DNA of 64,000 bases from Variovorax sp. dw_308 (GTDB taxonomy: Bacteria; Pseudomonadota; Gammaproteobacteria; Burkholderiales; Burkholderiaceae_C). Location: assembly GCF_019207085.1 (NCBI RefSeq), contig NZ_JAATOM010000003.1:496001-560000 (forward strand). Reading direction: 5' to 3'. Below the pieces are notes generated by a model, which was given only the letters and a program-made list of their open reading frames with translations, had not been told where the DNA came from and did no database searches. Within the stretch, counting starts at the first letter, position 1, and every line of letters starts with the position of its first letter. Positions 46,259-55,139 of the stretch are shown one piece after another. A program made the translations under genes and the position numbers.

Positions 46259-46981
46259 TCAGGCGATCAGGAAGCGATAGAGGTTGCGAAGCATCCCCGC
46301 TGTCGCACCCCACACGAAGCGCTCGTTCACCCCATCCTGGTAAGGCATCGAGTACCACTCGCGCGACTTGCGCTCGGCATCGGGCATCGCATGGCGGCGG
46401 TGATTGGCGGGGTCCATCAGGAACGCGAGCGGCACCTCGAAGGCATCGGCCACTTCGTCGGGGTTCGGCATCAGCGTGAAGCCCGGCTGCACCAGCGCCA
46501 CCACCGGCGTGACGATGAATGAAGTCACGGTGGTGTAGGTCGGCAGGCTGCCGAGAATCTCGACATATCCAGCCGACAGCCCCACTTCTTCCCAGGCTTC
46601 GCGCAGCGCCGCGGCAGCGACGTTGGCATCTTCAGGGTCGACGCGCCCCCCCGGAAACGCGACCTGGCCCGAGTGCGTCGTCATGCGCGACGCGCGCTCG
46701 GTCAACAGCACCGTGGGCTCGCCGTCATGCAGCACGATCGGCACCAGCACCGCTGCCTGCGCCGGGGCCCGATCCATCAGACGGGGTTCGCGGCGCAGTT
46801 CCGGCACCCAATCGGGTGGCGCGGCAAAGCGTGCGCGCAGCGCCGCGGGCGTGAGTTCGGCACGAGCGACCGCCGGCAGACCGCGGTCGACGGCCACCAC
46901 CGGCACTGCGCGCGGGTCGAAGGAAAGCAGGGACGCAGCCGCAATGGTGGTGGCGGGTTCGACAACGGCGGCGGATTCCAT
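46259..46981 (-). CDS. CoA pyrophosphatase (Nudix)
   Basis: Nudix hydrolase of 240 residues. The Nudix box runs from GG at about 111-112 through RVDPEDAN to REAWEEVGL ending at 135, with all Glu ligands present. Upstream, TERASRMTTHSGQVAFPGG fits the CoA-pyrophosphatase (NudL/YeaB-like) signature. It splits CoA into 3',5'-ADP and 4'-phosphopantetheine. A 170-bp gap of no visible feature separates it from the CobD/CbiB-like gene. It is downstream of the rplS terminator. Confidence 0.92.
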   Translation of the reverse strand: MESAAVVEPATTIAAASLLSFDPRAVPVVAVDRGLPAVARAELTPAALRARFAAPPDWVPELRREPRLMDRAPAQAAVLVPIVLHDGEPTVLLTERASRMTTHSGQVAFPGGRVDPEDANVAAAALREAWEEVGLSAGYVEILGSLPTYTTVTSFIVTPVVALVQPGFTLMPNPDEVADAFEVPLAFLMDPANHRRHAMPDAERKSREWYSMPYQDGVNERFVWGATAGMLRNLYRFLIA

Positions 46982-47045
46982 GGGGGATCGGTCGGTCAGT
47001 TGAGGCTCCTTGGAATTTCAATGCAAGACATGGGCCGGGCCCAAT

Positions 47046-47077
47046 GCAAAAAGCCGCCTGGACTGGCGGCTTTTTGC
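47046..47077 (-). terminator. terminator of the rpsP-rimM-trmD-rplS operon
   Basis: GCAAAAAGCCGCC and GGCGGCTTTTTGC form a perfect 13-bp stem with a six-base loop, ending in a T-run on the minus strand 18 bp after the rplS stop. The structure is symmetric, so it can also act on plus-strand transcription. Confidence 0.93.
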
Positions 47078-47094
47078 ACAACGGAAGGCGCAGC

Positions 47095-47478
<384 letters not shown>

Positions 47479-47588
47479 GATTTCCTGTGATTGATCTTGT
47501 CCGCGCTGCACTAAAGGCGTTCGCTGATCGAATCCAGCAGAGTGGATGATTGCGGACGCGGCCGGCCAGAGGATCGGGGAACCAAAGA

Positions 47589-48338
47589 TTATAGCTTTTT
47601 TTTGAGCACAGCTTCATCGACCTTGTCCAGGCGGCCTGCGGCGCGCGCCACCTCGATCAATTCGGGGCGGTGCGCAGAGGTGATAGCCAAGCTTTGGTCG
47701 CGTCGCCAGCGCTCGATCTTCGCATGATGGCCCGACATCAGCGGCGCCGGCACCGGCCGGCCCTGCCATTGCTCGGGCCGCGTGTAGTGGGGGCAGTCGA
47801 GCAGGCCGTCCAGTGCCGGATTGAAACTGTCCTGCACATGGCTCGCTTCGTCGCCCAGCACGCCCGGTTGCAGGCGCGCGACCGCATCGAGCAGGGCCAT
47901 GGCGGGAATCTCGCCGCCTGACAGTACGAAGTCGCCCAGGCTCACCTGGTGCGTAACGCGGGCGTCGATGAAGCGCTGGTCGATGCCCTCGTAGCGGCCG
48001 CAGACGAGCACCGCGCCAGCACTGCCGGACCATTGCTCGATTGCAGCGTGCTGCAGCTTTTCGCCGATGGGGGAGAACAGCAGGACCGGCACTGGCGCTT
48101 CGCCGCGCGCAGCCAGCACGGCGTCCAGGCAGGCGGACAGCGGCTCCGCCATCATCACCATGCCCGGGCCGCCACCGAAGGGCCGGTCGTCCACACGCTT
48201 GTAGTTGCCTGCGGTAAAGTCGCGCGGATTCCACAGCACCACCTCGACCTGCTTCGATTCGTACGCGCGGCGCGTCACGCCGCTCACGAGGAACGGAGCG
48301 AACAGTTTGGGGAAAAGCGTGAGAACGTCGAAGCGCAT
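47589..48338 (-). CDS. trmD: tRNA (guanine37-N1)-methyltransferase
   Basis: SPOUT-class methyltransferase of 249 residues that puts m1G at position 37 and prevents +1 frameshifting. Motifs: [17 protein letters not shown] at the start, [12 protein letters not shown], the trefoil-knot region [13 protein letters not shown] with [19 protein letters not shown], and SHVQDSF. The C-terminus [19 protein letters not shown] is typical. It lies 31 bp after rimM in the rpsP operon. SAM is the methyl donor. Confidence 0.97.
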   Translation of the reverse strand: MRFDVLTLFPKLFAPFLVSGVTRRAYESKQVEVVLWNPRDFTAGNYKRVDDRPFGGGPGMVMMAEPLSACLDAVLAARGEAPVPVLLFSPIGEKLQHAAIEQWSGSAGAVLVCGRYEGIDQRFIDARVTHQVSLGDFVLSGGEIPAMALLDAVARLQPGVLGDEASHVQDSFNPALDGLLDCPHYTRPEQWQGRPVPAPLMSGHHAKIERWRRDQSLAITSAHRPELIEVARAAGRLDKVDEAVLKKKL

Positions 48339-48369
48339 GGATGCGCCGGCTGCCGGGACGGCAGGCCGT

Positions 48370-48921
48370 TCAGTAGTCAGGCTGCCAGTCGACCGTGATG
48401 GTCCGGCCCGCCAGATCGACGCTGTCGACGAATGCCGAGACGAATGGCACCAGCCGCTCGACCGCGACGCCGCCCTCTTCCGCCGCCAGCACCAGCGTGG
48501 TCTGCGGACCCGCGGCGAGCAACTCGCGCACCGTGCCGAGCTTGACGCCTTCGCGGTTCACCACGTCCAGGCCGATCAGGTCGACCCAGTAGTACTCGTC
48601 AATGCCCGCCGTGGGAAAGCTCGAACGCGGCACGAACACGCGCGCGCCGCGCAGGGCCTCGGCCGCAGTGCGGTCCACCACGTCTTCGGAGCAGGCGACG
48701 ATGCAGTCGGAATGGTCCTTCGCTTCCCGGATGGGCAAGCGGAAAACGCCGGCTGCTGCACCGGGGGCTTGCAGGAACCAGCGTTTGGAAGAGAACAGCG
48801 CCTCGGGTTGGGCGCTGTGGGGCAGGACCTTGAACCAGCCCTTGATGCCCCAGGCATCGGCGATGCGCCCTACCTCGATCGCGTCCGCCGGGAGTTCGGC
48901 GGCTTCGAGCGTGGTCAGCAT
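48370..48921 (-). CDS. rimM: 16S rRNA processing protein RimM
   Basis: 30S assembly factor of 183 residues that binds S19. The N-terminal beta barrel has VGRIADAWGIKGWFKVLP, the C-terminal PRC barrel has YYWVDLIGLDVVN, GTVRELLAAGPQTTLVL and VPFVSAFVDSVD. Position between rpsP (12 bp upstream) and trmD (31 bp downstream) confirms identity. It is somewhat longer at the N-terminus than the E. coli protein, as in other Burkholderiales. Confidence 0.95.
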   Translation of the reverse strand: MLTTLEAAELPADAIEVGRIADAWGIKGWFKVLPHSAQPEALFSSKRWFLQAPGAAAGVFRLPIREAKDHSDCIVACSEDVVDRTAAEALRGARVFVPRSSFPTAGIDEYYWVDLIGLDVVNREGVKLGTVRELLAAGPQTTLVLAAEEGGVAVERLVPFVSAFVDSVDLAGRTITVDWQPDY

Positions 48922-48933
48922 CGCCGGCGCGGC

Positions 48934-49197
48934 TTAGGCTGCCGCCGCGGGAGCCGCTGCGGCGGCTTGCTTGATCAGGCGTGCCACGGTGGGCGAAGCC
49001 TGGGCGCCGACGCTCTTCCAGTAGGTCAGGCGGTCTTGCGCAATGCGGATGCTTTCTTCGTTTTCCTTGGCGATCGGGTTGTAGAAACCCAGGCGCTCGA
49101 TGAAACGGCCATCGCGGCGAACGCGCTTGTCCGACACGACGATGTTGAAGAACGGACGGCCCTTGGAGCCGCCGCGGGAGAGTCGAATGACGACCAT
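48934..49197 (-). CDS. rpsP: 30S ribosomal protein S16
   Basis: Small-subunit protein of 87 residues. The N-terminus [34 protein letters not shown] and [19 protein letters not shown] are all typical; an Ala-rich tail closes it. It is the first gene of rpsP-rimM-trmD-rplS. AAGGATAAAAC precedes the ATG as ribosome-binding site. A TATAAT box lies 100 bp upstream, and the leader between contains a long inverted repeat. Confidence 0.97.
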   Translation of the reverse strand: MVVIRLSRGGSKGRPFFNIVVSDKRVRRDGRFIERLGFYNPIAKENEESIRIAQDRLTYWKSVGAQASPTVARLIKQAAAAAPAAAA

Positions 49198-49236
49198 GTT
49201 TTATCCTTGGGGTGGTGGAATTTCTTCCAGCGAGTT

Positions 49237-49290
49237 CTTTCAGCGTTGAGACACGCGCAATGACCACCCGGCCAGCGACACGCTGAAAAG
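49237..49290 (-). promoter_or_regulatory. leader inverted repeat of the rpsP operon
   Basis: CTTTCAGCG (49237-49245) pairs with CGCTGAAAAG (49281-49290), a 9-bp stem with one bulge, in the transcribed leader between the promoter at 49297-49302 and the rpsP start at 49197. The position would suit translational or attenuation control of the operon. Inferred from base pairing only. Confidence 0.45.
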
Positions 49291-49296
49291 CCTTCT

Positions 49297-49302
49297 ATTA
49301 TA
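49297..49302 (-). promoter_or_regulatory. -10 box of the rpsP operon
   Basis: A perfect TATAAT on the minus strand, 100 bp upstream of the rpsP start codon. The -35 position reads AACGGC, far from consensus. Assigned by eye. Confidence 0.6.
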
Positions 49303-49346
49303 GCCTGCTCCGGCAACAGGCCGTTTTTCTCGTTTTTCCCTTCCCC

Positions 49347-49868
49347 ATGCTCACCATTCGCCCGAGCCGCGACGAAGACGTCGCAGCCATCACCGCCATC
49401 TACGCCCACCACGTGCTGCATGGCACCGGCTCCTTCGAAACCGAGCCACCGACCGAGGCCGACATGACCGGGCGCCGCACCGATGTGCTCTCCAAAAACC
49501 TGCCCTACCTTGTCGCGGAACAGGACGGCGAGGTGGTGGGCTTTGCCTATTGCAACTGGTTCAAGCCGCGTCCGGCCTATCGCTTCTCAGCGGAGGACTC
49601 CATCTACATCGCCGAATCAGCGCGCGGTCAGGGCCTGGGCGCGAAACTGCTCGCCGAACTGACGCTGGCAGCGGAAGCTGTCGGCGTGCGCAAGCTGATC
49701 GCGGTGATCGGCGATTCCGCAAACCTCGGCTCCGTCGGCGTGCATCGCGCGCAGGGCTTCGGCCACGTCGGGGTGCTCAAGGATTGCGGCTGGAAATTCG
49801 GCCAATGGCGCGACATCGTCCTGATGGAAAAAGTGATCGGCCAAGGCAGCACGACAAACCCCGAATGA
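49347..49868 (+). CDS. GNAT N-acetyltransferase, phosphinothricin-acetyltransferase-like
   Basis: Acetyl-CoA-dependent acetyltransferase of 173 residues. The N-terminus TIRPSRDEDVAAITAIYAHHVLHGTGSFE and the middle YAEFRxR-like part WFKPRPAYRFSAEDSIYI match the PAT/Bar subfamily. The acetyl-CoA motif is ARGQGLGAKLLAEL. Members acetylate phosphinothricin, methionine sulfoximine or other small amines; the natural substrate is unknown. The stop overlaps the next ATG as ATGA. It is divergent from rpsP. Confidence 0.9.
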   Translation: MLTIRPSRDEDVAAITAIYAHHVLHGTGSFETEPPTEADMTGRRTDVLSKNLPYLVAEQDGEVVGFAYCNWFKPRPAYRFSAEDSIYIAESARGQGLGAKLLAELTLAAEAVGVRKLIAVIGDSANLGSVGVHRAQGFGHVGVLKDCGWKFGQWRDIVLMEKVIGQGSTTNPE

Positions 49869-50311
49869 AGAACAAGACCTTTGCCGCGTGGCTCGCCTTC
49901 CTGGGCGGGCCGCTGGGCCTGCACTGCTTCTACCTGCGCGGCCTCGGCAGCCTGCCCGGTTGGTTGCTGCCCATCCCGACTGCGCTCGGCGCCTACGGCC
50001 TGGAGCGCGCCCGGATGTACGGGATGGACGACGCATGGAGTTGGGTGCTGGTGCCGCTGCTCGGCTTCACCATCGCGGGCTGCGCCCTGACGGCCATCGT
50101 CTACGGCCTGATGACGCCGGAGAAGTGGAATGCCCGCTACAACGCCAGTGCGCCGCTCGACGCGCCGCCGGGCCGCACGCAGTGGCTGACGATCGGGGCG
50201 GTGGTCTTGGCGTTGCTGTTTGGCAGCACGATCCTGATGGCCAGCATCGCGTTCAGCTTCCAGCGCTACTTCGAATACCAGGTCGAGGAAGGCCGGAAGA
50301 TTTCGCAGTAG
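49865..50311 (+). CDS. small membrane protein, TM2-like
   Basis: Predicted 148-residue membrane protein with about four hydrophobic helices. The N-terminus MKNKTFAAWLAFLGGPLGLHCFYLRG resembles a TM2-domain start (short helix, GxxG-H-FYL), followed by GLERARMYGMDDAWSWVLVPLLGF. No enzymatic motif. Translation is coupled to the GNAT gene by an ATGA overlap, so the two are one unit. Function unknown. Confidence 0.8.
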   Translation: MKNKTFAAWLAFLGGPLGLHCFYLRGLGSLPGWLLPIPTALGAYGLERARMYGMDDAWSWVLVPLLGFTIAGCALTAIVYGLMTPEKWNARYNASAPLDAPPGRTQWLTIGAVVLALLFGSTILMASIAFSFQRYFEYQVEEGRKISQ

Positions 50312-50390
50312 GCCACGCAGCCCGTCAGGCGCACCAGGTCGCGATGACGGAAGCGGTTCGCGCAGACGTCTCGTCCGAATGCAGAGATGG

Positions 50391-51401
50391 TCAGAACAAC
50401 TGCAAGCTGACCCAGTAAGCGATCGCGGCCACGAAGGCCGACGCCGGAATCGTGAAGATCCACGCCCACACGATCGTACCCGCCACGCCCCAGCGCACCG
50501 CGCTGGCGCGCTGCGCCGAGCCCACGCCGACGATGGCGCCGGTGATGGTGTGCGTCGTCGACACGGGAATGCCTAGCGCGGTCGCGAGGAAGAGTGTCAG
50601 CGCTCCACCCGTCTCGGCGCAAAAGCCGCCGACGGGCTTGAGCTTGGTGATCTTCTGCCCCATGGTCTTCACGATGCGCCAGCCGCCAAACATGGTGCCG
50701 AGCGCGATCGCGGTGTAGCAGCTCACGATGGTCCAGGTGGGCGGATTGGCATCGCTGGCAGTGGCATAGCCGGTGGCGATGAGCAGCATCCAGATGATGC
50801 CGATGGTTTTCTGCGCATCGTTGCCGCCGTGGCCCAGGCTGTAGGCACCGGCCGAGACCAGTTGCAGCCGCCGGAACCAGCGGTCCACGCGCGACGGTGT
50901 CGACTTGCGGAAGATCCAGGCCACCAGCACCATCATCATCGAGCCGAGGAAAAAGCCCAGCAGCGGCGACACGAAGATGAAGGCCACCGTCTTCCAGATG
51001 CCGCTGGCCACCAGTCCGCCGGAGCCGGACTTGGCAATCACCGCGCCGACGATGCCGCCGATCAGTGCATGCGACGAACTGCTCGGAATGCCGTAGTACC
51101 AGGTCACGAGGTTCCAGCTGATGGCCCCGACCAGCGCGCCGAACACCACGTGCACGTCGATGACGCCCGGGTCCGCGATGCCCTTGCCGACGGTCGCGGC
51201 CACGCTCAGGTGAAAGATGAAGATCGCAATCAGGTTGAAGAAGGCCGCAAACACCACCGCCTGGCCCGGCTTGAGCACGCCGGTGGACACCACGGTCGCG
51301 ATCGAATTGGCCGCGTCGTGGAACCCGTTCATGAAGTCGAAGCCGATCGCCAGCGCGACCAGCAGGGCGACCACCCAGAAGCTGACCTGAACCGCTTCCA
51401 T
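50391..51401 (-). CDS. Pit-family inorganic phosphate transporter
   Basis: Inner-membrane transporter of 336 residues, low-affinity phosphate (metal-phosphate) symporter family. Both Pit repeats are visible: GFDFMNGFHDAANSIATVVSTG near the N-terminus and SLGHGGNDAQKTIGI in the middle, with SSSHALIGG and STTHTITGAIVG loops. It is shorter than E. coli PitA, which fits the form that pairs with DUF47 proteins. The start ATG overlaps the DUF47 stop by one base (TGATG), so the two are strictly coupled. Confidence 0.93.
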   Translation of the reverse strand: MEAVQVSFWVVALLVALAIGFDFMNGFHDAANSIATVVSTGVLKPGQAVVFAAFFNLIAIFIFHLSVAATVGKGIADPGVIDVHVVFGALVGAISWNLVTWYYGIPSSSSHALIGGIVGAVIAKSGSGGLVASGIWKTVAFIFVSPLLGFFLGSMMMVLVAWIFRKSTPSRVDRWFRRLQLVSAGAYSLGHGGNDAQKTIGIIWMLLIATGYATASDANPPTWTIVSCYTAIALGTMFGGWRIVKTMGQKITKLKPVGGFCAETGGALTLFLATALGIPVSTTHTITGAIVGVGSAQRASAVRWGVAGTIVWAWIFTIPASAFVAAIAYWVSLQLF

Positions 51402-52045
51402 CAGGAGTTCTCGAGGATGATGCCTTCGATGACGTTGGCGACGTCCTCGCACTTGTCAGTGATGGTTTCCAGCAGTTCGTAGATCGCCTTGAGCTTGATC
51501 ACTTCGCGAACGTCGGGCTCTTCGCGGAACAACTTGCTCATGGCGCTGCGCATGACGCGGTCGGCATCGGATTCGATGCGGTCGATTTCCTCGCAACCCT
51601 TGAGCGCAGCCTCGGCGATGGCCGGTTCGGCGATGCGGCCGAGGAACTTGACGGTGTCCTTCAGCTTGTCGCAGCACTTCACGCTCAGCGTGGTGAGGCG
51701 CACGATTTCATCGGTCATGTGGCGCACGTCGTACAGCGCCATGGTTTCGGCCGAGTCCTGGATCAGGTCAGCCACGTCGTCCATCGTGTTGATGAGTTTG
51801 TGGATCTGCTCGCGGTCGATCGGCGTGATGAAGGTCTTGTGCAGCAGGCGGTTGACGTCGTGGGTCACGCGATCGGCGGCACGCTCAGCGTTATCGACGT
51901 CGCGGTTGTACTGCTCGCGCAGGTGCACGTCGTTGTAGTTGGCAACCAGTTGCTCGAAAGCACGCGCCGCCTCCACGATGCGGTCGGCATGCTGGTTGAA
52001 CATCTCGAAAAAATTCCCCTCGCGGGGCAGCAGCTTGCCGAACAT
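51401..52045 (-). CDS. DUF47 (PhoU-like) partner of the Pit transporter
   Basis: Cytoplasmic helical protein of 214 residues of the DUF47/TIGR00153 family, distant PhoU relatives. Features: LLPREGNFFEMFNQHADRIVEAA at the start, ITPIDREQIHKLINTMDDVADLI, and EPDVREVIKLKAIYELLETITDKCEDVAN, where the acidic residues probably bind metal. Such proteins regulate the adjacent Pit transporter. The ATG at 52045 has a CCAGGAGAGG ribosome-binding site. It is the first gene of a two-gene operon. Confidence 0.92.
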   Translation of the reverse strand: MFGKLLPREGNFFEMFNQHADRIVEAARAFEQLVANYNDVHLREQYNRDVDNAERAADRVTHDVNRLLHKTFITPIDREQIHKLINTMDDVADLIQDSAETMALYDVRHMTDEIVRLTTLSVKCCDKLKDTVKFLGRIAEPAIAEAALKGCEEIDRIESDADRVMRSAMSKLFREEPDVREVIKLKAIYELLETITDKCEDVANVIEGIILENS

Positions 52046-52199
52046 GGCCTCTCCTGGGAGTGTTGCGGCTACCACATGTCCGTGACGCCGCTGTGAAAAA
52101 CCGCGCAAGTGTAATAGGGTTAGGCCGTAGCCCGCGGACTGGACAAGGATCCGGATTTGGTGTAACAGATTGCGTCCTCTCGTCGCGAACCACTCGACC

Positions 52200-52652
52200 T
52201 CAAATGCGCTCTATCGCCTGGGTTGCCACCGCCGCGATCTGTTGCGGCGTGACCAGGTCTGGCGCGATCTCGGCAAGGGGCAGCAACACGAACGCGCGTT
52301 GCAGCATGCGCGGGTGCGGCAAGGTCAGCGCGGGCGTGTCGAGCGCGCAGGCGCCATGCAGCAGCAGGTCCAGGTCCAGCGTGCGCGGCGCATTGCGGTA
52401 CGGGCGCTCACGGCCGGCCTGCGATTCGAGCCGCTGCAATTCGGCCAGCAGGGCGACCGGATCCAGGCCCGATTCGAGCGCCACGACGGCGTTGTAGAAG
52501 TCCGGCCCCGATGCCTCGAAGGGTGCGCTCCGGTACATGGACGAACGCGCCACGACGCGCGTTTGCGCGAGGCCATCCAGCGCTCCCATTGCCTGCTCCA
52601 CGGTGGCCTTCGCGTCGCCCAGGTTGGCGCCGAGGGCGACGTAGGCACGCAT
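52200..52652 (-). CDS. folK: HPPK, 6-hydroxymethyl-dihydropterin pyrophosphokinase
   Basis: Folate pathway kinase of about 150 residues, moving pyrophosphate from ATP to 6-hydroxymethyl-7,8-dihydropterin. The family motifs are RAYVALGANLGD at the start, then the magnesium-binding RTLDLDLLLHG and LPHPRMLQRAFVLLPLAEI. I use the ATG at 52652; a GTG at 52658 that overlaps the pcnB stop (GTGA) is the alternative and adds two residues. It is coupled to pcnB, a common Burkholderiales pair. Confidence 0.94.
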   Translation of the reverse strand: MRAYVALGANLGDAKATVEQAMGALDGLAQTRVVARSSMYRSAPFEASGPDFYNAVVALESGLDPVALLAELQRLESQAGRERPYRNAPRTLDLDLLLHGACALDTPALTLPHPRMLQRAFVLLPLAEIAPDLVTPQQIAAVATQAIERI

Positions 52653-52654
52653 GC

Positions 52655-54241
52655 TCACTCGCCCGAAGATGCGTTCTGATCGCCGCCGCCACCGCCCTCC
52701 GGGCGCGGCTTGCGGCGGCGCCGGCGCTTGCGCGGCGCGACAGCCTCGCCATCGGGTGGAACGGCAATCTCCGGCGCCGACGCGGACGTTGCGGCGGCAC
52801 GAGGCTGCGACACCTCCTGCTTTGGCTGCTGCGACTGCGGCGCACGAACGCGCACGCGTGGCCCCTTCTTCTGCTCGTCGCGCACCTGGTCCATCAGGTC
52901 CTGCCGGCGCATGTCATCGGCGGTGCTGAACTCCTGCCACCACTCGCCGATTTCCTCGCTGACCTCGCCCACGTCCGCACGCAGGCGCATGAAATCGAAG
53001 CCAGCACGGAAGCGCGCCTGCTCAACCAGGCTGTAGGGCGTGGCGCCGACGCGCTTGTCGAAGCGCGGCTGCATCATCCAGATCTCGCGCATGTCGGCGG
53101 CCAGCTTGCCGCGGCCCGACACGTCGCCGATGCGCGAATTGAACACGTCATCGATCGCATCCTGCAGCGCCGGATACGAGGGCTGGCCGCGTTGTCCGTG
53201 CTGACCTGCGATGCGCGCGGCCCAGCCGTCGCGCACGTCGGCCCACAGCACGCAGGCGAGCAGGAAGCTCGGCGCGACAGGCTTGCCCTCGCCGACGCGG
53301 CGGTCGGTGTCCTGCAAGGCGGCGGTGACGAAGGGCTGGTCCGCGCGCTCGACGACGACGTCGAGCAGCGGATAGATGCCGGTGCTCAGGCCCAGCTTCT
53401 TGAGCTGCGCGATGGTCGCGATCGAGTGCCCGGTCTGCAGGAGCTTGAGCATTTCATCGAACAGCCTGCTCTGCGGCACGTCGGCCAAGAGCTTGCTCGA
53501 ATCGACGAGCGGGGCCTTGGTCTTGGGCTCCAGCGAGAAGCCGAGCCCGGCGAGCTTGGCCGAGAAGCGGATGGCGCGAATGATGCGCACCGGGTCTTCG
53601 CGATAGCGCGTGGCCGGGTCGCCGATCATGCGCAGCGTGAGCTTCTTCGCGTCCTTGATGCCATTGTGGTAGTCGACCACGACCTGGTTGGCCGGGTCGT
53701 AATACATGGCATTCACGGTGAAGTCGCGACGCGCAGCGTCTTCGTCCTGCGGGCCCCAGACGTTGTCACGCAGCACGCGGCCCGACGAATCCACCGCATG
53801 CTTCATGCTCGCGAGCTCGCCCTTGCTGGTGCGCTCGTTGCCCTTGACCTGCTCGGCGGCGGCGTTGTCCATGTAGGCGCGGAAGGTCGAGACTTCGATG
53901 ACTTCATGCTCACGGCCGCGCCCGTACACCACATGCACGATGCGAAAGCGCCGGCCGATGATGAAGGCGCGGCGGAACAGGCTCTTGACCTGCTCGGGCG
54001 TGGCGTTGGTCGCCACGTCGAAATCCTTGGGCCTCAGTCCCAGCAGCAGGTCGCGCACGGCGCCACCGACCACGTAGGCCTCGTAGCCCGCTTGCTGCAG
54101 CGTGGTGACGACGTTCTTCGCACGCTCGTCGACCAGCGCAGGGTCGATGCCGTGCACGCTGGCAGGGACTTCCTGGCGTTTGCCGAAGCGCGTGGCGCCG
54201 GAGGATTTGCCAAGGAGCTTGTCTATGAATTTCTTGATCAT
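52655..54241 (-). CDS. pcnB: polynucleotide adenylyltransferase (poly(A) polymerase I)
   Basis: Adds 3' poly(A) tails to RNA and promotes decay. It has 528 residues. The nucleotidyltransferase core has GGAVRDLLLGLRPKDFDVATNATPEQV with catalytic Asp73 and Asp75; the PAP I-specific HVVYGRGREHEVIEVSTFR, ARRDFTVNAMYYD and RYREDPVRIIRAIRFSAKL follow. The C-terminus is an arginine-rich, disordered tail (KRRRRRKPRPEGG). Long C-terminal extension and these motifs favour PAP I over CCA-adding enzyme. It lies 25 bp after hda on the same strand. Confidence 0.94.
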   Translation of the reverse strand: MIKKFIDKLLGKSSGATRFGKRQEVPASVHGIDPALVDERAKNVVTTLQQAGYEAYVVGGAVRDLLLGLRPKDFDVATNATPEQVKSLFRRAFIIGRRFRIVHVVYGRGREHEVIEVSTFRAYMDNAAAEQVKGNERTSKGELASMKHAVDSSGRVLRDNVWGPQDEDAARRDFTVNAMYYDPANQVVVDYHNGIKDAKKLTLRMIGDPATRYREDPVRIIRAIRFSAKLAGLGFSLEPKTKAPLVDSSKLLADVPQSRLFDEMLKLLQTGHSIATIAQLKKLGLSTGIYPLLDVVVERADQPFVTAALQDTDRRVGEGKPVAPSFLLACVLWADVRDGWAARIAGQHGQRGQPSYPALQDAIDDVFNSRIGDVSGRGKLAADMREIWMMQPRFDKRVGATPYSLVEQARFRAGFDFMRLRADVGEVSEEIGEWWQEFSTADDMRRQDLMDQVRDEQKKGPRVRVRAPQSQQPKQEVSQPRAAATSASAPEIAVPPDGEAVAPRKRRRRRKPRPEGGGGGDQNASSGE

Positions 54242-54266
54242 GGGTTCTGTTCGCGGCTCGCGCCGC

Positions 54267-54950
54267 TCATTCGTTCTCGAGCATCGCCCGGATCAGCGGG
54301 ATCGTGATGGCGCGCTGGGTGCGCAATGCGAAGCCGTCGAGCTGGTCGAGCAACTCGATCAGGCTGCCCAGGTCGCGGCTGAAGCGGTGCAGCATGTAGT
54401 CGAGCACCTCGTCCGACAACATGACGCCGCGCGCGTCGGCGGCCCGGCGCAGCACCGCGCGACGCTCGGCCTCGCTCAACAGTTGCAACTGGAACACATG
54501 GCCCCAGCCGAGCCGGGTGCGCAGGTCTTCGCGCAGCGGCAGGTCGGCCGGCGGCAACGCACCGGCTGCCACCACGCCGCGCTGCAGGCTCTGTGCATTG
54601 ACGAACCAGTTGAACGCGGCGTGCTGCTGCACCGCCGAGTACAGGTGCACATCGTCCATCAGCACGGCGACCCAGCGTTCGTCGAAATCCGGCGGCTCCG
54701 CGAGGTCCGCGTGCAGCCAGCCCACCGTGCCGCCCTGCTCATGAAGCGCCGAGGAAACCGCCTCCAGCAGATGCGTCTTGCCGCAACCGCCGTCGCCCCA
54801 CAGGTAGGTGGGCACCGGCGAATGCAAGGCCTGCGCGCCCTCGCCGACCCACACCTGCAGGTGGCGCACGGCAGCCTCGTTCGGACCGGCGAAGAAGCCG
54901 GCCAGGGTCGGGCTGGTTGCCAGGCCGATATCGAGCGCGAGTTGTTTCAT
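54267..54950 (-). CDS. hda: DnaA regulatory inactivator Hda
   Basis: AAA+ protein of 227 residues that, with the sliding clamp, stimulates DnaA-ATP hydrolysis after initiation. The clamp-binding motif QLALDI is at the very N-terminus (residues 3-8). Walker A is GDGGCGKTH (52-60) and Walker B VLMDDVHLY. The C-terminal helical part ends RTQRAITIPLIRAMLENE. The ATG at 54950 keeps the clamp motif next to the N-terminus, as in all Hda proteins. Divergent from purM, the usual arrangement in this group. Confidence 0.95.
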   Translation of the reverse strand: MKQLALDIGLATSPTLAGFFAGPNEAAVRHLQVWVGEGAQALHSPVPTYLWGDGGCGKTHLLEAVSSALHEQGGTVGWLHADLAEPPDFDERWVAVLMDDVHLYSAVQQHAAFNWFVNAQSLQRGVVAAGALPPADLPLREDLRTRLGWGHVFQLQLLSEAERRAVLRRAADARGVMLSDEVLDYMLHRFSRDLGSLIELLDQLDGFALRTQRAITIPLIRAMLENE

Positions 54951-55139
54951 GCCCCGACGCGGCAACGCTGTACCGTGCCGTGACCGGCCAATTCAATCGT
55001 GGGCGCTGTGCTGAGGTTCATGGAGCAGGAAGAGGCGCGGGCCGGCGGCCCTTAAAATCGTGTCGAATTCTATCGGCCCGGGCATCGCGCCCGGCGCCCC
55101 TCCCCACTCCCTCGGCTTCCCGCTGTCCCCGCACACACC

